Of a stretch of 64,000 nt of DNA, positions 8,721 through 17,042 are shown piece by piece (positions within the stretch are counted from its first letter, which is position 1; each line of letters begins with the position of its first letter). The notes beneath the pieces are model-generated. The model was not told the origin of the DNA. It saw only the letters and a list, made by a program, of their open reading frames with translations, and searched no databases. The stretch comes from Massilia sp. WG5 (GTDB lineage: Bacteria > Pseudomonadota > Gammaproteobacteria > Burkholderiales > Burkholderiaceae_D). The DNA is taken from contig NZ_CP012640.2 in NCBI RefSeq assembly GCF_001412595.2, forward strand, positions 2,728,001 through 2,792,000. The letters are read 5' to 3'. The position numbers and the translations under genes are program-made.

Positions 8721-8837
8721 GGACCTGGTCAAACCGTCGCGAGCGGCCGCAGTTTCGGCTGAGAAGCGCAGCCGTACTTACGGTACGGCGAGCATCGCAA
8801 GCCGAAAATGCAACGCGCAGCAGGTTTGCCCAGGCCC
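8721..8837. repeat. Structured dispersed element, divergent copy D
   Basis: The outer arms GGACCTGGTCAAACC (8721-8735) and GGTTTGCCCAGGCCC (8823-8837) pair at 13 of 15 positions. Inside, TTCGGCT pairs with AGCCGAA, and GCCGTAC/GTACGGC form an apical hairpin. The segment TACGGCGAGCATCGCAA echoes the core of the copies at 41025, 57418 and 61213. The element ends 11 bp before the peptidase start codon, so it would form the 5' leader of that gene if transcribed. Confidence 0.55.
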
Positions 8838-8848
8838 CATCCACAACC

Positions 8849-9982
8849 ATGTCTATCAAGATTAGCAGCCAGTTCGACGCTGGCGCCATCGAGGTCGTGA
8901 ACGCCACAAGCGCGACCGCCATCGATCTGAACATCCGCAAGGATTCGCACGCCGACATCACCCAGTGGTTCTACTTCCGCCTGCAGGGCGCGCAGGCGCA
9001 GCCCTGCACGATCCGCCTGCTGAACGCCGGCCAGTCGGCCTACCCGGCGGGATGGGAAGACTACAACGCGATGGCGAGCTATGACCGCATCAACTGGTTC
9101 CGCGTGCCGACCAGCTTCGACGGCCAGGTGCTGAGCATCGAGCACACCCCGGCCATGGACAGCGTCTACTACGCCTACTTCGAGCCCTATTCCTGGGAGC
9201 GCCACCTGGAGCTGCTGGACCGCGCCCAGCTGTCCGAACACGTGCGCATGCTCGACCTCGGTTCGACCATCGACGGCCGCGACCTGAACCTGCTCGTCAT
9301 CGGCGAGCCGGCGGAAGGCAAGAAGAAAGTCTGGGTGATCGCACGCCAGCACCCGGGCGAGACGATGGCCGAATGGTTCGTCGAAGGCATGCTCGACGCC
9401 CTGCTCGACCCGGCCCATCCCTTCGGGCGTCAGTTATTGAAAGAATCGGTGTTCTACGTGGTGCCGAACATGAACCCGGACGGCTCGGTGCGGGGCAACC
9501 TGCGCACGAATGCCGCCGGCGCCAACCTGAACCGCGAGTGGCTGAACCCGAGCATGGAGCGCAGCCCGGAAGTCTTCCTGGTGCTGAAGAAGATGCACGA
9601 AACCGGCGTCGACATGTGCCTGGACGTGCACGGCGACGAGGGCCTGCCCTACGTGTTCATCGCCGGCAGCGAATCCCTGCCGAACTTTACCGCCGAACAG
9701 GCCGCCGCCCAGAAGGCCTTCTCGGATGCCTTCATGGTCGCCAGCCCGGACTTCCAGGACGTGCACGGCTACGGCGAGACGCCCTACAGCGAAGAGACCC
9801 TGACCATGGGCTCGCCGCACATCACCCACGCCTTCGGCTGCCTGTCGCTGACCCTGGAACTGCCGTTCAAGGACAACGCCAACGACCCGGATCCGCTGGT
9901 CGGCTGGGACGGCGCGCGCAGCGCCCGCCTCGGCGCCGCGGTGTTGCAGCCGGTGCTGCAGGCGGTCCGCGCGATCAAGTAA
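8849..9982 (+). CDS. M14-family zinc carboxypeptidase (cytosolic carboxypeptidase-like)
   Basis: A 377-residue protein with an N-terminal beta-rich domain (residues 1-120, as in cytosolic carboxypeptidases) followed by an M14 catalytic domain. The zinc ligands are in RQHPGETMAEWFVEG (His and Glu of HxxE) and in CLDVHGDEGLPY. The substrate-binding arginine region is NMNPDGSVRGNLRTNAAGANLNREW, and the catalytic Glu is probably in LTLELPFKD. The start MSIKISSQFD was chosen because the upstream in-frame extension is made of repeat sequence. No signal peptide is visible, so it is probably cytosolic. The substrate is unknown; bacterial relatives are usually annotated only as M14 family. Confidence 0.85.
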   Translation: MSIKISSQFDAGAIEVVNATSATAIDLNIRKDSHADITQWFYFRLQGAQAQPCTIRLLNAGQSAYPAGWEDYNAMASYDRINWFRVPTSFDGQVLSIEHTPAMDSVYYAYFEPYSWERHLELLDRAQLSEHVRMLDLGSTIDGRDLNLLVIGEPAEGKKKVWVIARQHPGETMAEWFVEGMLDALLDPAHPFGRQLLKESVFYVVPNMNPDGSVRGNLRTNAAGANLNREWLNPSMERSPEVFLVLKKMHETGVDMCLDVHGDEGLPYVFIAGSESLPNFTAEQAAAQKAFSDAFMVASPDFQDVHGYGETPYSEETLTMGSPHITHAFGCLSLTLELPFKDNANDPDPLVGWDGARSARLGAAVLQPVLQAVRAIK

Positions 9983-10072
9983 GCGTACGAAGGAATACTC
10001 CCGGCCCACCCGGGAACCGGCCTGCGCCGCCCTCTGTCAAAAGCATGAGCGGCAGCCAGAGCGGAGAACGGG

Positions 10073-10900
10073 ATGGGCAATGTCGGAGGAAGTGTTTATC
10101 GGCCGGGTGAAAGTCCGGACCCGGGGGCGACGCCTCCGGCCGGGCTGGCGCTGGGCGATGCGTGGTTCTGGCATGCCGAACAGACGCTGCTGCAGGCCCT
10201 GGTCGAGCATCCGCAGGTCGCGCCCGAGCATGCCGCGATCCGCCTGCTCGGCTTCAACGGCGCCCGTCTCAATGAGTACATCGGCGACGGCGCCTATGCC
10301 AGCGTGATCCGCATGCACCTGTCGCCGGAACTCCACTTCAGCGAGTTCTATCTCGGCGGCTTCGCCAACGACGCGCTCGAACACCGGCTGGCGCTGCGCG
10401 ACGACTGCTCCGCCGCATCTTCCCCGGCCGCCTGCTTTTCGGCGGCGCGCCTCGACCTGCTGCTGTACCACGTCAGCGAAGGCCTGAACGGCATCATCCG
10501 CGCGATCCGCTGGGCCTACCGCAAGACGCCCTGGCAGCAGCCGATCTTCCTGAACGGCTACGACTATCCGGTGCCGGACGGCCGCGGCTTCGTCGACAGC
10601 CATGGCGGCTGGATCACGACCGTCATGGACGACGCCGGCGTCGATCCCGACCTGGCCTTCCGCACCGAAGTCATGAAGCTGGTGATCGACGCCGTCAACG
10701 ACGAGGTGCTGGCCGAATTCCACGCGCCGTTGGAACACGTATTCCACGTCGACAGCCGCGGCATCCTGGCCAGCGATGTGCAGCACTACGCCGAGGACTG
10801 GGAAAACGAGGGTTACCCGACGCGGGACGGCTTCATGAAGATCCTGGAGCGGGCATGGTTTCCCATGCTCCGCCCCTTCGGCATCATTACAGGAAGGTGA
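10073..10900 (+). CDS. SGNH-hydrolase-like protein with degenerate active site
   Basis: A 275-residue protein whose block pattern matches a family of bacterial SGNH hydrolases: block I LGDAWFW (residues 27-33), block III YLGGFANDAL (94-103), the middle FLNGYDYPVPDGRGF, and the C-terminal HVDSRGIL...WENEGYPTRDGF. The block I serine (GDS) is Ala30 here, and the block V histidine (NExHP) is Tyr248, while Asn100 of block III remains. I infer a pseudoenzyme or a changed chemistry. GGAG at 10063-10066 supports the ATG. Its 3' end overlaps the convergent nitroreductase gene by 14 bp. The family call rests on remembered motif order, not a search. Confidence 0.6.
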   Translation: MGNVGGSVYRPGESPDPGATPPAGLALGDAWFWHAEQTLLQALVEHPQVAPEHAAIRLLGFNGARLNEYIGDGAYASVIRMHLSPELHFSEFYLGGFANDALEHRLALRDDCSAASSPAACFSAARLDLLLYHVSEGLNGIIRAIRWAYRKTPWQQPIFLNGYDYPVPDGRGFVDSHGGWITTVMDDAGVDPDLAFRTEVMKLVIDAVNDEVLAEFHAPLEHVFHVDSRGILASDVQHYAEDWENEGYPTRDGFMKILERAWFPMLRPFGIITGR

Positions 10901-11540
10901 ACACCTGCTCTTCGCTCAGGCGCGACTTCGGCAGGCCGGCGTTGAAGTCGGTCTCGGCGTGGTAGCCGAAGCTCAGCATCACCAGGCTGGTCAGGCCGCG
11001 CTCGTGCAGGCCGAACTCCGCGTCCAGCGCGGCGACGTCGATGCCTTCCATCGGCGTGGTGTCGATGCCCAGGTTGGCGGCGCCCAGCATCGCGCTGCCG
11101 AGGGCGATATACACCTGTTTTTCCAGCCACTGCGGCAGGTCCTTCTGGGTGTAGCGGTGCAGGTTCACGTAGCCCAGGCGGCCCTTGGCCTGGCCGGCCT
11201 TCGCGGCCTCGTCGCGAAAGCGGCCGTCGCGCTGCTCCTGCTCCAGCACGGCATCCAGGTGCTGCTGGTCGGCGTCGGCGCGCACGCAGAACAGGATCAC
11301 GTGCGAGGCCTTGGTGATCTTCGGCTCGTTGTAGATAAAACCGCCCTGCGCGCCCTTGGCCATGCGGGCCTTCGCTTCCGGCGTGCTGGCGACGATGAAG
11401 TGCCAGGGCTGCGAGTTCACCGAAGACGGGCTGTTGCGCAGCAGGCCGTAGATCTGCTGCATGAGTTCGTCGGGGACGCGGCGGGTCGGGTCGTAGGCCT
11501 TGGTGGTGTGGCGTTTGGTAGCGGCGGCAAGAATACTCAT
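10887..11540 (-). CDS. nfsB: Oxygen-insensitive NAD(P)H nitroreductase NfsB-type
   Basis: A 217-residue FMN-dependent nitroreductase, the usual NfsB length. Visible family segments are RHTTKAYDPTRRVPDELMQQ, LRNSPSSVNSQPWHFIVA near the N-terminus and LGAANLGIDTTPMEGID near the C-terminus. The ATG at 11538-11540 (MSILAAATKR) was chosen because it is preceded by GGAAGCAC and gives family length. The enzyme reduces nitroaromatics and quinones by two-electron steps. It is a single gene facing the upstream porin across a divergent 211-bp gap. Confidence 0.88.
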   Translation of the reverse strand: MSILAAATKRHTTKAYDPTRRVPDELMQQIYGLLRNSPSSVNSQPWHFIVASTPEAKARMAKGAQGGFIYNEPKITKASHVILFCVRADADQQHLDAVLEQEQRDGRFRDEAAKAGQAKGRLGYVNLHRYTQKDLPQWLEKQVYIALGSAMLGAANLGIDTTPMEGIDVAALDAEFGLHERGLTSLVMLSFGYHAETDFNAGLPKSRLSEEQVFTFL

Positions 11541-11751
11541 GTGCTTCCTTTCAAGTGCAATGCATAGCCACACATTATTGCAGGAACCAAAAAAACGCGT
11601 GCGAGGCGATCTGTCCCATGCTTGAGCGTGGGCATATTTCCACAGCGCATGTCGGTAATGCGGCAGCGCAAATTTCCTACGCGCAAAAACTGATATTGAT
11701 GGAGATGCTTTTGGGCCACTTCTATCGATTTCTTTTTGCAGAGGATGGGAT

Positions 11752-12819
11752 ATGACACTGAAAAAATGGGCCTTCGCCGCAAGCCTGACCGCCGGCACCC
11801 TTGCCTCGGGCAGCGCTCTCGCACAGTCGAATACCGATGTCTACGGCATCATCGACGTGCTGCTTGGCCCGACGACCAACATCACCAAGGACAAGGGCAC
11901 GACCTGGCGCGTCAGTGCGAGCGGCATGAACACCTCGCGTCTCGGCTTTCGCGGCAGCGAGGATCTCGGGGACGGGCTGAAAGCGGTCTATCAGCTCGAG
12001 ATGGGTATCGCGCCCGATACCGGCACCGCCGACAACCCCTTGTTCAAGCGCCAGGCCAATGTCGGCCTCGAAGGCAGCTTCGGGCGCCTGGTGCTGGGAC
12101 GCTCCTTCACCTCGGTGTATGACTTCATGCTGGCCTACGATCCGATGGGCTATGCGCCCTTTTACTCCTGGGTTCCGACCGGCAATGCCAGCGGCGCCAG
12201 CAAATACGGCATGACCACCGGCTTCGACAATATGGTCAAGTACACCGGCAAGTTCGGCAATTTCTCGATTGGCCTGAACTATGGCGCCGGCGAACAGTCG
12301 TCGACGATCGGCGACAGCGCCAAGGGCGCCGTGGCGCTGAACTATGCAAGCGGACCCTATGCGGTCGCGGCCACCTATGAGCGGATCAACGGAAACAAGA
12401 CGGCGACGGGCGTCCGCGACGAGACGACCGCCTGGCACCTGGGCGCCTTGTACAACAGCGGCGGCCTGAAGCTGCAGGGCGGCGCCCGCGACTACCGGCT
12501 CGAGTCGGCAAAACCGCTGACGGCCGACCTGCGCGCGCGCCTGTACTGGGCGGGCGCCAGCTACCTGGTCGCCCCGCGAGTCACGCTGACCGGCGCGGTG
12601 TACTACCAGGATGTGCGCAAGGTGCCGGCGAACACCGACGCGGATCCGATCATGGTCGTGCTCCGCGCCCGTTATGCGCTGTCCAAGCGCACCGACCTGT
12701 ACACGGTGGCGGCCTATGCCAAGGCCCGGCATGAGCAGCTCGTCAGCCTGTCCCGGGACGAAGCCGGCTACGGCAGCAACATGAGCAACCTGTCGGTGGG
12801 TATCCAGCACCGTTTCTGA
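11752..12819 (+). CDS. Gram-negative porin (Burkholderiales OmpC-like)
   Basis: A 355-residue outer-membrane protein with a Sec signal peptide (MTLKKWAFAASLTAGTLASG, cleaved after ALA near residue 24) followed by QSNTDVYGIIDVLLG. The porin features LGFRGSEDLGDGLKAVYQLEMG and RLVLGRSFTSVYDFMLAYDP lead to a C-terminal beta-signal LSVGIQHRF ending in Phe. It forms a trimeric beta-barrel for diffusion of small solutes. An intrinsic terminator follows within 15 bp, so it is probably monocistronic. Confidence 0.92.
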   Translation: MTLKKWAFAASLTAGTLASGSALAQSNTDVYGIIDVLLGPTTNITKDKGTTWRVSASGMNTSRLGFRGSEDLGDGLKAVYQLEMGIAPDTGTADNPLFKRQANVGLEGSFGRLVLGRSFTSVYDFMLAYDPMGYAPFYSWVPTGNASGASKYGMTTGFDNMVKYTGKFGNFSIGLNYGAGEQSSTIGDSAKGAVALNYASGPYAVAATYERINGNKTATGVRDETTAWHLGALYNSGGLKLQGGARDYRLESAKPLTADLRARLYWAGASYLVAPRVTLTGAVYYQDVRKVPANTDADPIMVVLRARYALSKRTDLYTVAAYAKARHEQLVSLSRDEAGYGSNMSNLSVGIQHRF

Positions 12820-12831
12820 GCTTGCGAAAAC

Positions 12832-12858
12832 AAAAAGGCAGCCAGGGCTGCCTTTTTT
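12832..12858 (+). terminator. Intrinsic terminator after the porin gene
   Basis: A perfect stem GGCAGCC/GGCTGCC (12837-12852) is flanked by A5 on the left and T6 on the right. It can act in both directions and so also serves the convergent pmbA gene. Confidence 0.9.
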
Positions 12859-12876
12859 ATTGCCGTCCGCGATCCC

Positions 12877-14229
12877 TCAGCTGCCGGCCACCACCATCTT
12901 CTCGATCAGGATCGAGCCGGTCGACTTGTTGCCGCGCGTTAGCACGTCATTGCCGATGCCGACGATGGACTGGAACATCTCCTTCATATTGCCGGCGATG
13001 GTGATTTCCTCGACCGGGTACTGGATCACGCCGTTCTCGACCCAGTAGCCGGACGCGCCGCGCGAGTAGTCGCCGGTGACGTAGTTGGTGCCCTGTCCCA
13101 TCAGTTCCGTGACCAGCAGGCCGGTGCCCATCTTGCGCAGCATGCCTTCGAAGGTGTCGGCGATTTTCGTTTCCTTCGACAGCATGTCGAGATTGTGCGA
13201 GCCGCCGGCGTTGCCGGTGGTCTGCATGCCCAGCTTGCGCGCCGAGTACGAGGACAGGAAATAGCCTTGCAGCACGCCGTCGCTGACGACCTTGCGGGTC
13301 TGGGTGCGCACGCCCTCTTCGTCGAAGGGCGAGGAGCCGACCGCGCCGACGATGTGCGGGTCTTCGACGATCTGGATGTGCGAGGGGAAGATCGACTGGC
13401 CGAGGGAATCCAGCAGGAAACTCGACTTGCGGTACAGGGCGCCGCCGGACGTTGCCTGGACGAAGGCGCCGAGCAGGCCGGCGGCCAGCGGGGCTTCGAA
13501 CAGCACCGGGCAGGTGCGGGTATCGAGCTTGCGCGCGTTCAGGCGCGCCAGGGCGCGCTCGGCGGCATAGCGGCCGACCTTTTCCGGGTCGGCCAGCTTG
13601 TTCGGGTCGCGCGCCGAGCTGTACCAGTCGTCGCGCTGCATATGCGCGCCCTTGCCGGCGATCGGCGCGACCGACAGGGTGTGGCGCGAGAACGGGTAGC
13701 CGGCGCAGAAGCCGAGGCTGTTGGCGGCCACGAAATGCGACTGCTGGACGTAGACGCTGGCGCCTTCGCTGTTGGTGATGCGCTTGTCGACGCCGAAGGC
13801 GGCCGCTTCGCAGCGCTGGGCGATCTGTACCGCTTCCTCGGCGCTGATGTCCCATGGGTAGCACAGGCGCAGGTCGCGCGGATTCATTTCCAGCAGATCC
13901 GCGTCCGGCAGGCCGGCGGCGGGGTCTTCGGCGGTGAAGCGGGCGATGTTGTAGGCGGCTTCGACGGCGGCGCGCAGCGAGGCGCTGGAGAAATCGGAGG
14001 TGCTGGAATGACCGCGGCGCTGGCCGCAGTAGACGGTCACGCCGATGCCCTTGTCCTTGTTCTGCTCGATGGTCTCGACCTGGCCCTTGCGCACCGTGAC
14101 CGCCAGCCCGCTACCCTCGCTGATCTCGACCGATGCATCGCTGGCGCCGGTTTCCTTTGCAATCGCCAGCACATCTTGTGCGAGCTGCTTGAGCTGATCC
14201 TGGGTATGGGTGAAGACGGAGTCGTTCAT
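12877..14229 (-). CDS. pmbA: Metalloprotease-like protein PmbA (TldE)
   Basis: A 450-residue PmbA/TldE-family protein with EQNKDKGIGVTVYCGQRRG, the SEGASVYVQQSHFVAANSLG segment and the C-terminal GASGYWVENGVIQYPVEEIT typical of the family. PmbA forms a heterodimer with TldD that degrades unfolded peptides such as microcin precursors and CcdA. The catalytic HExxxH is in TldD, not in PmbA, and tldD is not in this window. The start codon at 14227-14229 gives the normal length. Confidence 0.93.
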   Translation of the reverse strand: MNDSVFTHTQDQLKQLAQDVLAIAKETGASDASVEISEGSGLAVTVRKGQVETIEQNKDKGIGVTVYCGQRRGHSSTSDFSSASLRAAVEAAYNIARFTAEDPAAGLPDADLLEMNPRDLRLCYPWDISAEEAVQIAQRCEAAAFGVDKRITNSEGASVYVQQSHFVAANSLGFCAGYPFSRHTLSVAPIAGKGAHMQRDDWYSSARDPNKLADPEKVGRYAAERALARLNARKLDTRTCPVLFEAPLAAGLLGAFVQATSGGALYRKSSFLLDSLGQSIFPSHIQIVEDPHIVGAVGSSPFDEEGVRTQTRKVVSDGVLQGYFLSSYSARKLGMQTTGNAGGSHNLDMLSKETKIADTFEGMLRKMGTGLLVTELMGQGTNYVTGDYSRGASGYWVENGVIQYPVEEITIAGNMKEMFQSIVGIGNDVLTRGNKSTGSILIEKMVVAGS

Positions 14230-14252
14230 GTGCGTTTTTCGTAGCGAGCCCT

Positions 14253-14285
14253 AAAACAGTTATCATAGCAGCCGTTTACTGTTTT
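14253..14285. promoter_or_regulatory. Divergent pmbA/darP promoter region with inverted repeat
   Basis: AAAACAGT (14253-14260) and ACTGTTTT (14278-14285) form a perfect 8-bp inverted repeat with a 17-bp spacer, centred in the 93-bp gap between divergent pmbA and darP. The intervening TATCAT could be a -10 element. It could be an operator, but no regulator family is suggested by its sequence. Confidence 0.4.
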
Positions 14286-14322
14286 TACCGTCAAGCCGTG
14301 CGCTTGGCGAATCTAGATCATC

Positions 14323-14928
14323 ATGCCAAATGCAAACCGCGGCGCTGTCGGCTTCCGCTCCGACGAGTTCGAACCGGAATACGACCGCCCCTCCAAGTCC
14401 GAACTGAAGCGGCAGAGTAACGAGTTGCAGAAGCTCGGCGAACAGCTCATCGATGCGCCGCGCGACCGCGTCAAGCGCGTGCCGATGCCGGACGAGGTCA
14501 AGGATGCCATCCTCATGGCCCAGACCATCACCAACCACGAAGGCCGCCGCCGCCAGCTGCAGTACGTGGGCAAGATGATGCGCTCCCTCGACGAAGAGGA
14601 AGTCGCCGTCATCCAGCGCACCATCGAGAGCTGGAAAGGCACCTCGAAGGCCGAAGCCGCCGCCCTGCACGCGCTGGAACGCCGCCGCGAGAAGCTGCTG
14701 GCCGACGACAAGGCGCTCACCCAGCTGCTGGAAGAGCATCCGCAGCTGGACGTGCAGCACCTGCGCACCCTGATCCGCAATGCGCGCAAGGAGCAGGCGG
14801 AGAACAAGCCGCCCAAGGCCTACCGCGAGATCTTCCAGATCCTGAAGGACCTGGCCAAGCCGGCCAAGGCTGCCCCGAGCGACGAGGTCGAAGGCGAAGG
14901 CGAAGAAGACGATGAGTCTGGAGAATAA
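14323..14928 (+). CDS. darP: Ribosome maturation factor DarP (YjgA, DUF615)
   Basis: A 201-residue highly charged helical protein with the DUF615 signature KSELKRQSNELQKLGEQLID and the segment QLQYVGKMMRSLD, shared with E. coli YjgA. DarP binds the 50S precursor and assists maturation of the peptidyl-transferase centre. The C-terminal tail is rich in Glu and Asp (EGEGEEDDESGE). Its last 17 bp overlap the start of mog, so the two are translationally coupled. Confidence 0.92.
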   Translation: MPNANRGAVGFRSDEFEPEYDRPSKSELKRQSNELQKLGEQLIDAPRDRVKRVPMPDEVKDAILMAQTITNHEGRRRQLQYVGKMMRSLDEEEVAVIQRTIESWKGTSKAEAAALHALERRREKLLADDKALTQLLEEHPQLDVQHLRTLIRNARKEQAENKPPKAYREIFQILKDLAKPAKAAPSDEVEGEGEEDDESGE

Positions 14929-15511
14929 GGTGCAGGAGCTGGTCGTGGGCCTGGTCTCGGTCTCGGACCGCGCCAGCGGCGGCGTCTACGAGGACAAGGG
15001 CATCCCGGCCTTGCAGGAATGGTTGCAGAAGACGCTGACCACCCCGTTCCGCGTCGAGACCCGCCTGATCCCCGACGACCGCGCCAGCATCGAGCAGACC
15101 CTGGTCGAGCTGGTCGACGTGCAGCGCTGCCACCTGGTGCTGACCACCGGCGGCACCGGCCCGGCGCGGCGCGACGTCACGCCCGAGGCCACGCTCGCCA
15201 TCGGCACCAAGGAAATGCCCGGCTTTGGCGAGCAGATGCGCCAGGTCAGCCTGCATTTCGTGCCGACCGCGATCCTGTCGCGCCAGGTCGCGGTGATCCG
15301 CGAGACGCCGGATCACGCGGCCCTGGTCATGAACCTGCCCGGCCAGCCGAAGTCGATCAAGGAAACCCTCGAAGGCCTGAAGGATGCCGAGGGCAAGACC
15401 GTCGTCGACGGCATCTTCGCGGCGGTCCCCTACTGCATCGACCTGATCGGCGGTCCGTTCAGCGACACCAACCCGGACGTCTGCGTGGCCTGGCGTCCGA
15501 AGAAGAAATAA
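14912..15511 (+). CDS. mog: Molybdopterin adenylyltransferase Mog
   Basis: A 199-residue MogA-fold enzyme with the molybdopterin-binding motif TTGGTGPARRDVTPEAT and the segment MPGFGEQMRQVS. It adenylates molybdopterin before metal insertion in molybdenum-cofactor synthesis. It overlaps darP by 17 bp and is followed after 10 bp by an esterase gene, so darP-mog-esterase-16194 look like one transcription unit. Confidence 0.92.
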   Translation: MSLENKVQELVVGLVSVSDRASGGVYEDKGIPALQEWLQKTLTTPFRVETRLIPDDRASIEQTLVELVDVQRCHLVLTTGGTGPARRDVTPEATLAIGTKEMPGFGEQMRQVSLHFVPTAILSRQVAVIRETPDHAALVMNLPGQPKSIKETLEGLKDAEGKTVVDGIFAAVPYCIDLIGGPFSDTNPDVCVAWRPKKK

Positions 15512-15521
15512 GGATCAACGC

Positions 15522-16190
15522 ATGAGCGCACTGCTCGAACACGTCATCGTCGACACCAGCGACAACCCGGAAGTCTCCGTCATCTGGCTGCACGGCCTGG
15601 GCGCGGACGGCAACGACTTCGTGCCCATCGTGCGCGAACTCGACCTGGCCGGCCTGCCCGGCATCCGCTTCATCTTCCCGCATGCGCGCACGATGCCGGT
15701 CACCGTCAACGGCGGCTACGTGATGCGCGCCTGGTACGACATCACCGGCGCCGAACTGACGCGGCGCGAGGACGAGAACGGCCTGCGCGCCTCGCAGCAG
15801 GAAGTCGAAGCCTTCATCGCCCGCGAAAAGGCGCGCGGCATCCCGGCCTCGCGCATCGTCCTGGCCGGCTTCTCGCAAGGCTGCGCGATGACCATCCAGG
15901 CCGGCCTGCGCCACCCCGAGCCGCTGGCCGGCATGATCTGCCTGTCCGGCTATGTGCCGCTCTCGAGCAAACTGGCCACCGAGCGTACCCAGGAAAGCCT
16001 GGCCACGCCGATCTTCATGGCCCACGGCCGCCACGACAACGTGGTGCCCTTCAACCGCGCCGAGATGTCGCGCGACCTGCTGGTCTCGCTGGGCTACCAG
16101 GTCGAGTGGCACGAGTATGCGATGCAGCACTCGGTGTGTCTGGAAGAGGTGCAGCATCTCTCCAGCTTCTTCAAGAAAGTGCTGGGCTGA
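15522..16190 (+). CDS. Phospholipase/carboxylesterase family alpha/beta hydrolase
   Basis: A 222-residue alpha/beta hydrolase of the Abhydrolase_2 family. It has an N-terminal WLHGLGADGNDFVPI oxyanion region, the nucleophile elbow GFSQG with Ser118, Asp172 in HGRHDNVVP, and His203 in MQHSV, forming an intact triad. No signal peptide is present. Family members hydrolyse short-chain esters and some lysophospholipids; the substrate here is not predictable. GGATCAACGC precedes the ATG. Confidence 0.88.
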   Translation: MSALLEHVIVDTSDNPEVSVIWLHGLGADGNDFVPIVRELDLAGLPGIRFIFPHARTMPVTVNGGYVMRAWYDITGAELTRREDENGLRASQQEVEAFIAREKARGIPASRIVLAGFSQGCAMTIQAGLRHPEPLAGMICLSGYVPLSSKLATERTQESLATPIFMAHGRHDNVVPFNRAEMSRDLLVSLGYQVEWHEYAMQHSVCLEEVQHLSSFFKKVLG

Positions 16191-16193
16191 ACG

Positions 16194-16391
16194 ATGGCAA
16201 AGAAGGAAGAACTCGACGAAGAGACGATGGCGCTGATTAACTGGTGCATCGAGGTCGAAAAACATCTGGTGGCCGGCGGCGCCACCCAGCAGCAGGCGCA
16301 GGAGCACATCGAAGAGAACGTCGAGTGGTTCACCGACATGTTCTACGACGAGCTGACGCCGGAACAGGCGGCCAAGGAAGCCCTGGCCTGA
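16194..16391 (+). CDS. Small acidic hypothetical protein
   Basis: Sixty-five residues, strongly acidic and helical (MAKKEELDEETMALINWCIE at the start, DELTPEQAAKEALA at the end), starting 3 bp after the esterase stop and therefore likely co-translated. I do not recognise a named family. There is no signal peptide or membrane segment. The tight spacing and typical codon use make it a probable real gene. Confidence 0.7.
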   Translation: MAKKEELDEETMALINWCIEVEKHLVAGGATQQQAQEHIEENVEWFTDMFYDELTPEQAAKEALA

Positions 16392-16395
16392 GGGC

Positions 16396-16950
16396 TTATT
16401 CCGGCAACGGCGCCGCGCTCGACGGCGGCGCCTCGGTCTGCGCCCCATTCATGATCATCGCCAGGAAGGTGTAGTAGCCGTTCACGCCCATCAGGTCGAC
16501 CACGCCCTGCGCGCCGAACAGCGCCAGGGCCTTGTCATAAGTGCGGTCCGACACCCGCTTGTCGCGCTGCAGCTCCACGCAAAATTCATACACCGCCTCT
16601 TCGTCGGCCGCCATGGCCTGCGGACGCTCCCTGCGCGCGATGGCGCCGATCAGCTCTTCCTTGACGCCGGCCTGGCGCGCGACCGGCGCATGGATCGCCC
16701 ACTCCACCTGCTGGTTCCATTCACGCGCGGTGACGAGGATCGCCAGCTCGGACAGCCGGGTGCCGATGGCGCTGCGGTAGCGCAGGTATTCGCCGAGGCG
16801 CTGCGCGTGGCCCATCAGTTCCGGACTGCGCAACAGCGGCACGAAGGGGCCGTACAGGGCGCCGCGCGGGCCGTTGACGATCTCATGCGCCGCCTCGCGC
16901 TGGGCGTCGGTCCATTCGTCGGCGGGGATGGGGCGGAGGCGGTCTGTCAT
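16396..16950 (-). CDS. Carboxymuconolactone decarboxylase-family protein
   Basis: A 184-residue AhpD/CMD-like helical protein: PLLRSPELMGHAQRLGEYLRY, then SELAILVTAREWNQQVEWAIH, then a C-terminal FGAQGVVDLMGVNGYYTFLAM. The canonical CxxC of AhpD peroxidase-type members is absent; the corresponding region reads REWNQQVEWAIH. This matches the large subgroup annotated only as carboxymuconolactone decarboxylase family, so an alkylhydroperoxidase role is unlikely. The ATG at 16948-16950 was chosen for family length. It converges on the acidic small protein, 4 bp away. Confidence 0.82.
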   Translation of the reverse strand: MTDRLRPIPADEWTDAQREAAHEIVNGPRGALYGPFVPLLRSPELMGHAQRLGEYLRYRSAIGTRLSELAILVTAREWNQQVEWAIHAPVARQAGVKEELIGAIARRERPQAMAADEEAVYEFCVELQRDKRVSDRTYDKALALFGAQGVVDLMGVNGYYTFLAMIMNGAQTEAPPSSAAPLPE

Positions 16951-17042
16951 GCGGAGATATTCGCATGCCTTCCGGCAAAAATCAAAAGAATCCCGACGCT
17001 TCGCCTTTATTGTCAAGCGTCAACTTTTTGAAGGGGATTCCG

